DNA from: Wolbachia endosymbiont of Ctenocephalides felis wCfeT
GTDB lineage: Bacteria; Pseudomonadota; Alphaproteobacteria; Rickettsiales; Anaplasmataceae
Reading direction: 5' to 3'
DNA length: 64,000 nt
Assembly (NCBI RefSeq): GCF_012277295.1
Contig: NZ_CP051156.1
Location: 744,001 to 808,000, forward strand
Shown here: positions 56,278 through 64,000 of the stretch, in pieces
Layout of the letters: each line of letters opens with the position of its first letter
How positions within the stretch are numbered: the first letter of the stretch is position 1
Notes under the pieces: generated by a model
What the model was told of the DNA's origin: nothing
The model's input: the letters and a program-made list of their open reading frames with translations, nothing else
Databases searched by the model: none
Program-made: the position numbers and the translations under genes

Positions 56278-56388
56278 ATGGCATTTTCTAAACTAAATAA
56301 CAATCACCTATCAGCTGACATTATATCTAAAACTAAAGGCCCTACTGATGAAAAAGTGAAGCAACTGCAGGGAAAAAAGGTTATTTAA
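56278..56388 (+). CDS. Short ORF of 36 codons after fbpB (doubtful)
   Basis: MAFSKLNNNHLSADIISKTK and a hydrophilic tail, starting 7 bases after the fbpB stop. There is no strong ribosome site. It may be the remaining start of a longer gene or spurious. Not recognised. Confidence 0.3.
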   Translation: MAFSKLNNNHLSADIISKTKGPTDEKVKQLQGKKVI

Positions 56389-56479
56389 TTATTATTAAAA
56401 TCTTGACCTTTATATTTAAACATGCAATACTTAATATACAATAACTAACTCTAAATATGGTAGTAAAGGAGAAATAGAT

Positions 56480-56576
56480 ATGTTTGTTATAAAAAAAGTT
56501 ATAAAGTTTCAGATTAGTAGTTTTGACAAACATCTCAAAGATATCAAAACAAGGCAAGTTGCATTAAAAGCAATTC
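56480..56576 (+). pseudogene. 5' fragment of a gene cut by IS66 copy I
   Basis: ATG 56480 with AAAGGAG 9 bases upstream opens 32 codons (VIKKVIKFQISSFDKHLKDI and onward to VALKAI), then enters the right end of IS66. The pattern is reminiscent of the start of phage minor tail protein Z (GpZ family), which would point to a prophage WO remnant, but 32 residues are too few to be sure. The rest of the gene is not on the far side of the element. Confidence 0.5.
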
Positions 56577-58037
56577 GTATCCATTCAGGTGTATGGCTTA
56601 AGAAGCAATAGCCAGTAGGTTTTGAAAAGGATTTAACTTCTTTTGCCTCCAAGTCAAGTACAATGAAATTATCCTCTCAAGAAACATATTTCCCCGTTTC
56701 GATTGTGTAAAATATGAAACTTTTCGGTAAACAACGTAATGCCGAATCTGTCGCTCAGCATAGTTGTTTGTCAGTGGAATATTTTCTGGATCGTCCAAAA
56801 ATTTCCACATCATCAGATCCGATTTCATGATATTTTTTGCTACTCGAGACGCTCCAATTGCCTCGGGTAAATTTGATATATTCTTTAAGTAATATCTCGT
56901 TCGCTTGCGTAATTTTCTTGCTCTTCTTATGAACCTTAATGTGTCTATTTCATCCTTTAACAGAGCTTTTTTCAATGCAAATAATTCAGTAGCAACATTC
57001 CTTAAATAATACCCCAAAACTTTCACTTCGCTATTCCAACTATGAGACAACCTTTCAAAATCTCTTGCTAAATGTGCCCAACAGACCTGCCTTTTCTTGC
57101 TGGAAAAGTAGTTGTAAGCTGCATATCTGTCGGTCACTACTAGGTTGTTATTCTTTCCAAATTTACTATTTTCCAGGACTTTCATCCCTCTTGACTCTGT
57201 CAATTTGATCACACTTCCTATTTTGCTCGCAAACATCCAGCACCAGCCCTGTTTACCTTTGTTGTAATGGCTAGTTTCATCGATATGTAAAATTTTGCTC
57301 TTGCTTACCTCTTCCTCAATTTGCTCATATGCTTCTTGGCATTTTTCTGCCACTCTAGCCTCGCTATTTGATACACTACCGACGCTGATATCCAGGTTGA
57401 AAATGTCCTTTATAATATTTGCCACTTCTTTTTTCGAATTCTTGTAAAATCCACTTAATGCTGTAATTACTGACTTAACTCTTGGACCAAATGTGTCCGC
57501 AGTTACTCCTTCTTGTAGCTTGCTACTTTTTCTTTTTCCACATCTTTTGCAACGTCCATGCTCTAGTTGATATTCAACTACATACGGCTTGATTTCCGGC
57601 AAATCGACCTTTTGATGAGTATACGGATCTTTTGATACCGCAATTTCTCCTCCGCACTCACACGTATTGGGCAGTTCTATTTTTACCATCTCATCTGCCT
57701 CCATTTTAGGGCGGTAACTGCCTTTATGTCCAACCTGTGCTCCTACTTTCCTGTCACTTTTTGGCTTATTTTCCCTCATCTTATATAATTCTTTGGAGCT
57801 TGGTATAGATGAATTTTTTGAATTTAAGCCAAGCCTTTCTTTTAACTCAGCGTTTTCGATCCTTAGCGCTTTATTTTCTGCTTTAAGCTCTTCTATTTTT
57901 GTTTCTAACTTTTCTATAGTCTGCTTAAACTTTCGCAAAATTCTAAAAGATCAACCATATTACCTCACAGCCACTCTAGTTTACCTTTTTAGCATTCCTT
58001 GTCTACTCTTTATTTTACCGCCCGGCTGAATGGATAC
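56577..58037 (-). mobile_element. IS66-family element, copy I (complete, 1461 bp, minus)
   Basis: Inverted like copy G. Flanks are AGCAATTC before 56577 and CCCGATCA after 58037, with no duplication. It separates a short gene fragment from the truncated Pro/Gln-rich gene. Confidence 0.96.
56598..57938 (-). CDS. IS66-family transposase, copy I
   Basis: A 446-residue frame with the full DDE triad and zinc-binding Cys residues. Its only notable protein difference from copy B is Ser39 to Asn, shared with copy E. It has the common N-terminal frameshift, so it must use the TTG start. Confidence 0.9.
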   Translation of the reverse strand: MRKFKQTIEKLETKIEELKAENKALRIENAELKERLGLNSKNSSIPSSKELYKMRENKPKSDRKVGAQVGHKGSYRPKMEADEMVKIELPNTCECGGEIAVSKDPYTHQKVDLPEIKPYVVEYQLEHGRCKRCGKRKSSKLQEGVTADTFGPRVKSVITALSGFYKNSKKEVANIIKDIFNLDISVGSVSNSEARVAEKCQEAYEQIEEEVSKSKILHIDETSHYNKGKQGWCWMFASKIGSVIKLTESRGMKVLENSKFGKNNNLVVTDRYAAYNYFSSKKRQVCWAHLARDFERLSHSWNSEVKVLGYYLRNVATELFALKKALLKDEIDTLRFIRRARKLRKRTRYYLKNISNLPEAIGASRVAKNIMKSDLMMWKFLDDPENIPLTNNYAERQIRHYVVYRKVSYFTQSKRGNMFLERIISLYLTWRQKKLNPFQNLLAIAS

Positions 58038-60246
58038 CCCGATCAGCATGACCTCCTACATGTTTAGGTTTATGATTACCCGTCCCTAGATTGCTTAATC
58101 TATCCTTATCCTCTTTTAGTTGCTTAAATAACTCACCACTTTCATCTATGGTCTCAAAATCATCTTTTTGCCTGCTTTCAAGTAACTTGCGCAATGATCC
58201 AGGCTTTATACCCCATCCAATTTTACTACTAGTAGATGTCGTTTCAAACATATTTCTAGCGTCTTGTTGCTGGTTAGGTTGTTCATTTATAGGTGTTTTA
58301 TTAAGTGAACTAACCATAAGTGGTGGTGGAGGTGGAATGTTTTTTGCTGCGTTTTCTGTTGGTGCAATTTCTGGCTGCACTATAGACTGCTGCTGTTGAT
58401 TATCAGTTATAGTAGATTGCCCATTTTGACTAAGTTGTGTGTGAGCAAGATTAGGAAGTGAACTAGCTCTTGCAATTTCTGGCTGCGCTACGTGCTGTTG
58501 TTGCTGATCAGTTTCCAATAGCTCAGATAATTCATTACCTCCTACGGTCGAAGAATCATCTTTTTCTCCTCTTGCTTTTAAAAAATTATACAATGGCTTT
58601 GATTTAGACTCTATATCCCCTAATATTGCTTTCCTATTCTCAAGTTCTGCTGATGAATGAGAAGGTTTTCTAGCATCCTTATTAATTCCATCTAGACTTA
58701 CTGATTTTCTTAATGAGAATCCTGAATGTTCATCTAATCTTCTAGATGTATTTCCAGCGTCTTGTTGCTGATTAGGCTGTTCATTTACAGGTGTTTTAAT
58801 AAGTGAGCTAATTCTCTTTGGTGGCGGAGGAGGAATTTTTTTTGCTGCAGAAGTACTTGCAGTTGTAGTTTGTGTACCAGTGCCTTGGGCTTCTTGAGGA
58901 TTTTGTGACGGTTTGCTACCATCCCATGTATCAATAGGAAAAGTATCAGGCGGCAATATGTTCTGCTGTTGCTGACCTTTAGTTTTACCAGTGTTTTGTT
59001 GTACAGGTTGCTGCTGACCGCTAGGTTGTTGGGTAGGCCAGCCATCCACAGCATCAGCAGGATTTGTAGCTACGCCAGCTCCAACAGGTTTTACAGGGCT
59101 TCTTTGCACATGATCTTCTTGTGAGCGTCCATCATTATAAGGAATGGGTGAAATACCAGGACTAGAAGGAGCCACACCATTAGAAACTGGAGTGCTAGTC
59201 CTTACAGCTTGAAGGTCAATCTTTTGTGGTTGTGGCGTTTGAGTGCTAGACCTTGCAGCTTGTTGATAGTCAACTTGAGAGTTAATCTTTTGTGATGGTG
59301 GCGTTGTGGCGATCCGCTCCATGCTTGTAGTTCTTGGTATGTTTACTACCTTCTCTGATGCCTGAGAAATTCCTTTCCATCTTCCGTTTGCTAATGCTTC
59401 AGCTAAGGAGAAATTCCCAAGTCTTACTTCCTTGTTTGCACCAACGTCTATTTTTCCCTCTTCATATGCACGTAAATAGTCTTTATCAACTTCTACAGTG
59501 CCATCAGCGTTAGTGTATATCTTGATTTTGTCCATTCTTCCATCGCTTAATGGCCAATCTAGTATCATCTCATATGAACAATTATTAGTTACAGAATAGT
59601 GCCTTATTCCTCTATAAATGAGGCAATGCAACCCACTGTTTCCATCTTCATCCTGTACTGAAATTTTTGCAATTCCATTCCCCGTGAAAAAATCACTTTT
59701 CGACAATTCACTAATTTGAAATTTTTGCTTGCCTGCGAGCTTAACCTGTAAATGATTACCACATCTTGATACTTCTTTAATATCATTTTGAAAATGCTCT
59801 TTCAGCGTTTTTTTGGCTTTTTCTTGGAATGCTTCCTTTACCTTATCTTGCTCTTTCTCAGGAACGATTTCATTAAGTTTTTTTCGCAGCTTTTCGTCAC
59901 AAGTAGCGCCTTGTGCTACTAAAAATTTTACTATATCTTTAATTGGCTCTTTATATTTTTTTCCCAATTCCTCTTTTTTCTCTAGTAAATGCGTCAGGAA
60001 AGTATTGCCTTTCTCGTCACAGTAATTAATATCTGCAAATTGTAATGCATCAATTATGTTTCCTTTTATATTTTTAATATTTTTATCAAAATCTTTAATC
60101 TTTCCATCAAAGTAAGCTAATACACCATGTAACTTTTCATTAGCTTCTTTATGTATTTCTTTAAACCACAGGAATTCTTTGGTGAAAATGTAGTGATAGT
60201 TTTCTTCAGTACTTTTACTTTTTTGGAGCTGTTTATTGCCGATCAT
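58038..60246 (-). CDS. Large Pro/Gln-rich protein with degenerate ankyrin and shared module, 3' truncated
   Basis: A 736-residue native part from ATG 60246, preceded by AGGAGG; the last residues IHSAGR and the stop at 58015 belong to IS66 copy I. Residues 65-120 look like a degenerate ankyrin repeat (DINYCDEKGNTFLTHLLEKK, VKFLVAQGA). Residues about 210-290 resemble the module in the genes at 19460 and 60443. From 300 onward it is low complexity: Gln runs, and two copies of a unit with AAKKIPPPPPKRISSL and AAKNIPPPPPLMVSSL, each followed by NEQPNQQQDA. Polyproline tracts of this type in secreted bacterial proteins can bind profilin, SH3 or EVH1 domains; that is a speculative parallel. Confidence 0.75.
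59377..59619 (-). other. Shared C-terminal module, divergent example
   Basis: Residues about 210-290 of the 58038-60246 protein (GIRHY at its start, a hydrophobic strand pair around DGRMDKIKIY, DGTVEV, then VRLGNFSLAEALANGRW). The order of conserved positions matches the module at 19838-20254 and 63523-63944, at low identity. Confidence 0.5.
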
Positions 60247-61967
60247 GTGACCTCCTACTTTTACTTTTAACTATTCTAATTGTCCTAAGGTTTAGTTAAA
60301 TTTTTATTAAATTGTTGCTCATGTATATGCCTATTATGGAATGAAGGAGGTGTTAACAAAAATTTAATACTTGTATTGGCATAATACATTATCTTATATA
60401 TTATATATAGTATGTCACGCATAATAGGCGAGGAGGGTGGTTATGAATGTTTCTTTAAAGCAAAACTTTGCACAGCTTACGGAAAGGCAGAAAGAGTTGC
60501 AGAAAGAATTAGTCGATCTTCTTTCAGGGCGTAAGCGGTATGGTCCATTTGACCCAGAGCTACATAATAGTGAAGAGATTAACGAATTCAAGGATTTCTT
60601 AGATCAGCATGAAAATGATGAAGACCTGGGAGTAGTTATGAACACTCAAGAATTTGTATCGGCATTTTTTAACAGAGCTAATGATTACTCTATTGGAGTG
60701 ATAGATTTGCTATTAGAGGCAGGAGCTGATCCAAATGTACAAGAACGAGAATATGATAGTTTAGGAAGGACTCCTCTACATTATGCTGCTTCATATGGTC
60801 ATGAAGTATAGCCAAGTCTTTTTTAAATAGCAGCAGAATTAATATCAATATTCAAGATAAAAAGGGAAAAACTCCTTTGCATTATGCTGCTGAGTATGGT
60901 CATATTGAGGTATTTAAGTCTCTTTTCAGTAGAGATGAAATTGATGTTAATATTCAAGATAGAGAAGGAAAAACTCCTTTGCATTATGCTGCTGAGTATG
61001 GCCGTGTTGAGGTAGTTGAGTCTCTTCTCAGCAGAGGCGGAATTGACATTAATGTGCGGATGAAGAGGGAAAAACTCCCTTACATTATGCTGCTAGTTGT
61101 GATTGTATTGAGGTAGTTGAGTCTCTTCTCAGCAGAGATGAAATTAACATTAATGTGCAGGATGAAGAAGGAAAAATTCCCTTACATTATGCTGTTGAAT
61201 ATGAGAATATCAATGCAATCAATCTTCTTGTAAGTAGAGATGAAATTGATGTTAATATTCAAGATGGAGAAGGAAAAACTCCTTGGCGTTGCGCTTTTGA
61301 GCAAGGCTATAGAGAGCCTATAATGGCTTTATTAAATTCTGGAAAAATTAGCAATGCACTATTACCTTATGCTACTGTACTTGGTTATGAAGATATAATG
61401 CTATCACAGGGAAAAACACAAAATCAGGGTTCATTTAAGGAGATAGATGATGCAGAGCTCGTTCCTTTTACAGAAGAACAAAAAAAAATAAGTGTAGAAT
61501 TGATTGAGTTTCTTACGCAAGCTAGCATGCTTACGTATGATGAACATGATAAGCATACTGATGAATATGAACTCAGGAAAGAAAAGGAAAAAGAGGTTAA
61601 TAAGCTTAAGAACTTTTTGGTTGAGTGTCAGAAGGATGAAAAGCTAAAAGAAGATCTAAAAGTTGTCTTAAATGCTAAAAAAGGAGAATTTGCGTCAAAG
61701 TTTACATTTAACCTTCCAGGTTACCCCTTTCAGGCTGTAGATTTACTCTTAGAAGCAGGAATGGATCCAAATATCTCAGGTGAAGAAGTTCAGACTCCTT
61801 TGCATTATGCTGTTGATTATGGTTGTATCGATATAGTTAAATCTCTTTTAAAGAGCGATAGAATTGATGTTAATGCAAGAGACGATGATGGAAGAACTCC
61901 TTTGTGCGCAGCTGCTGGATGTTACCATAATGATATAGTTACATTGCTTTTAGAAAGCAATGTAATA

Positions 61968-62171
61968 GAGATTAACGCAAGAGATAATGGTGAAAGAACT
62001 CCCTTGCATATAGCTGTTGAACGTGGCTGCAGTGATATAGTTGCATCACTTATAAAAAGCAAGAAAATAGAGATTAACGCAAGAGATAATGGTGAAAGAA
62101 CTCCCTTGCATATAGCTGTTGAACGTGGCTGCAGTGATATAGTTGCATCACTTATAAAAAGCAAGAAAATA
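61968..62171 (+). repeat. Two identical tandem 102-bp ankyrin units
   Basis: 61968-62069 and 62070-62171 are the same at every base and encode one 34-residue repeat each (EINARDNGERTPLHIAVERG and on). Complete identity shows a very recent duplication or conversion. Confidence 0.9.
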
Positions 62172-63522
62172 GAGATTAACGCAAGAGATAATTATGCAAG
62201 AACTCCTTTGCATATAGCTGCTATGTCTAATTCTATTGACATAGCTGAGTCCATTTTAAGCAAAGAAGGGGTAGATATAGATATCCAAGATGCAGCAGGA
62301 AAGACTCCTTTACATTACGCTTCTGAAGAAAGTTATGAAGGATTAGTAGATATTTTGCTATTAAAGAAAGCAAAAGTTGACATAAAAGATAACGATGATT
62401 ACACGCCATTGCACTACGCTGCTCATTACGGCCATTTGCAAACTGTATGTTCACTTGTAGGGTGCACACAAGACATTAATTGTCAAGATTTTCTTGGAGG
62501 AGATACAGCACTACATTTTGCTCTTTGGCAGAGTAAAGATTCCAGACTTGCAGATGCTATTTTAGAGAAATATCAAAAAAATGATGCAATTGATATTACA
62601 GACGCATCTGGAAGAACGCCGTTATTGCTTGCTGCAGAGTACAGTGAGCAATCCATTCTAGAACAAATATTAGGGAAAGGGGCAAATATTAACCATAAAG
62701 ATAATGATGGTAATACTGCATTGCACTATGCTATACATAATGCATACACTGGAGAAAGTTGCTGCACTACGAGCAATCATGCTCGTGTTTCTGAGAATGA
62801 AGAGTATGGTGTAGATAATAGGGAAGATAATTATAAAAGCGGCCATACAAATGCCAATCTTCTTATAAGTACATTTTATAAAGAGATAGATAAAAGGACA
62901 AGAGAAGAAGCGGATGAGAAAGAGGCAGATAAGAAGGAAGCAGATAGTACAGATCTTATTGGCAACGCAATGAAGAAGGCAGATGAGAAGAAGCTTGACG
63001 GTGATGTTAGGAATAAGTTTATTAAAAAATATGCCATGGATAAATTCATCAATGCTAAGAATAAAGATGGCTTCACACCGATATTTTTTGCAGTAGAAAA
63101 TGGTGACATTCAAGTTGTAAAACTTTTGTTAGAAAAAGGTGCAGATATTAACATTCAGAACAAACATGGCCGCACACTATTGTCTTATGTAAAGGATAAT
63201 AAAGTAGAAAGCCTTTTAAAAAATGTGATTAATGGCTGTGGTCATTGGAGTGATGGTCAACTGATGTCTGCAGTTAACCTTAAAAGAGAAGCAATACAAA
63301 CTGAACCTGAGCAGTCTGATGACTGGAATAAAGAGGTAACTACTGAATGTATAGTAAAAAGTGCACCGAACATTGCAGTTGTGCGAGATAACCCTGATAA
63401 TTCTACTGTAATTGACATAGCTGACAATGGTACGTCTAATTGGCGGCCTAATACTAAACTAGATGCTATTAAAGAAATACCTGATTCTGAACTTAGGGAA
63501 CGTCTAGATAAATTAAAAAAGG

Positions 63523-63944
63523 TTGCTGAAAGTGCAGTTTATGAAGGTAAATTAGAGGAAGAACCTGAAATAAAAGACGCTTCTTTTTTTCGCCTAAAAT
63601 ATGCAGAAAATAGCATAATTGATGTTGTAAAAATTGCAGGAGGGGCAAAAGATCTAAATCTGCACTATGGGACAATAGAGATTAGTGACAGCAAAATAGA
63701 GTTTGAGTTAGAAAATGGATTAAGAAATTACACTAAAATTTCAGATGGTGGTGATATAACGTTAACTTTCCACACTAATTTAGGAAAAGTAGAAGTTAGA
63801 CTATATCCTGGTACTCAAGACAGAATAATAGTTGAAGTTAGTGATGATGATAGAAAGAAAATTGATCAACTAGAGAATAAAGATAGGCTAGGGAGAAGTT
63901 GCCGATTTGGAGCAATGCCCGTTTATGAAGCTATTATGCAAGGG
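63523..63944 (+). other. Shared C-terminal module in the giant ankyrin protein
   Basis: About 140 codons corresponding to residues 127-265 of the 19460 gene. Shared landmarks in order: DVVKIA..AK.L, LRNYTKISDGGDITLTF, LGKVEVRLY, a Gly-rich turn, IIVEV, then GRSCRFGAMPVYEAI.QG. About half the residues are identical between the two. Confidence 0.75.
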
Positions 63945-64000
63945 TGGTATGATCCAAAATCTTTTCTATCCTTTAAAGCAGAAAGCCAAGATGGTTGGGG

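Larger units (their letters stand above)
60443..64000 (+). pseudogene. Giant ankyrin-repeat gene with two 1-nt deletions, continues past window
   Basis: ATG 60443 with GAGGAGG upstream opens the frame. It breaks at TAG 60809-60811, where GTAGTAGCC is expected and GTATAGCC is found. The next frame carries on through two ankyrin repeats to about 61057, where GTGCAGGAT has become GTGCGGAT. The third frame is then open without a stop to base 64000. At least 18 ankyrin repeats (pattern GKTPLHYAAEYGH) run from about 60700 to 63230, interrupted by charged inserts at about 61420-61700 and 62780-63050, followed by the shared module. Repairing the two deletions gives one protein of more than 1180 residues. 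Confidence 0.85.

Noticed and set aside
61968..62171. Tandem direct repeats as a possible CRISPR array
   Set aside because: Repeats are adjacent without spacers and in frame with ankyrin codons; no cas genes are present.
62876..63113. Minus-strand hydrophobic frames in the giant ankyrin gene
   Set aside because: They are opposite a charged Lys/Glu-rich coding stretch, which always yields a false hydrophobic antisense frame.

Overview
The window is from an AT-rich, reduced alphaproteobacterial endosymbiont genome, almost certainly a Wolbachia. This is inferred from the protein families: ankyrin-repeat and LRR proteins beside standard Rickettsiales housekeeping genes, a VirB2-like pilin, a proline/betaine-type MFS transporter, a RelBE-like pair and a very heavy insertion-sequence load. 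The supergroup cannot be fixed from the sequence alone.

Layout. 1-6068: end of an IS66 copy, bcp, an MFS transporter, an ankyrin gene whose 3' end is replaced by an IS903-type relic, then IS66 copy B. 6069-9057: a comF fragment, acnA and tRNA-Ser(GGA). 9227-13465: an LRR protein cut by IS66 copy C. 13498-17332: xthA, hemD, pmbA and atpG, all on the minus strand. 17450-19441: a small hypothetical gene and IS66 copy D. 19460-23486: a frameshifted accessory gene, then smpB-lgt, pdhB and a virB2-like gene. 23527-29201: IS66 copy E, a GNAT gene, a 184-bp MITE, recJ and lpdA. 29203-32143: IS66 copy F, split by a complete IS5-family (IS903-group) element with a perfect 9-bp target duplication, between two unrelated gene fragments. 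32288-36562: ksgA, tsaB, an AGCS symporter, holA and a tandem duplication of holA's 5' end with a small gene. 36954-45846: an AEC transporter, a repeat-bearing membrane protein, then nuoJKLMN-birA-ccmD-ccmE, one tight plus-strand run in which ccmD is a 43-codon gene overlapping both neighbours. 45907-52396: IS66 copy G, a membrane protein, uvrD/pcrA, a relB-like gene and a relE-like gene cut by IS66 copy H. 52599-56271: petB, petC and an iron ABC permease. 56480-64000: a truncated gene, IS66 copy I, a large Pro/Gln-rich protein, and a giant ankyrin gene with two 1-nt deletions that runs off the window.

The dominant theme is one IS66-family element of 1461 bp. There are nine copies: seven complete, one clipped by the window edge, and one left-truncated and interrupted. 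Three copies carry an extra fragment of their own right end. No copy has a recognisable target duplication, and flanking gene pieces never match across a copy, so the copies look like rearrangement breakpoints. Point differences are distributed as a mosaic (all four allele combinations at several site pairs), which indicates gene conversion. Most copies look damaged: nonsense codons, a catalytic Asp-to-Asn change, and a shared 1-nt frameshift between the natural ATG and the rest of the frame.

The strongest candidate for something undescribed is a C-terminal module of about 130 residues. It is clearly shared by the accessory gene at 19460-20678 and the giant ankyrin protein at the window end, and appears more distantly in the Pro/Gln-rich protein at 58038-60246.
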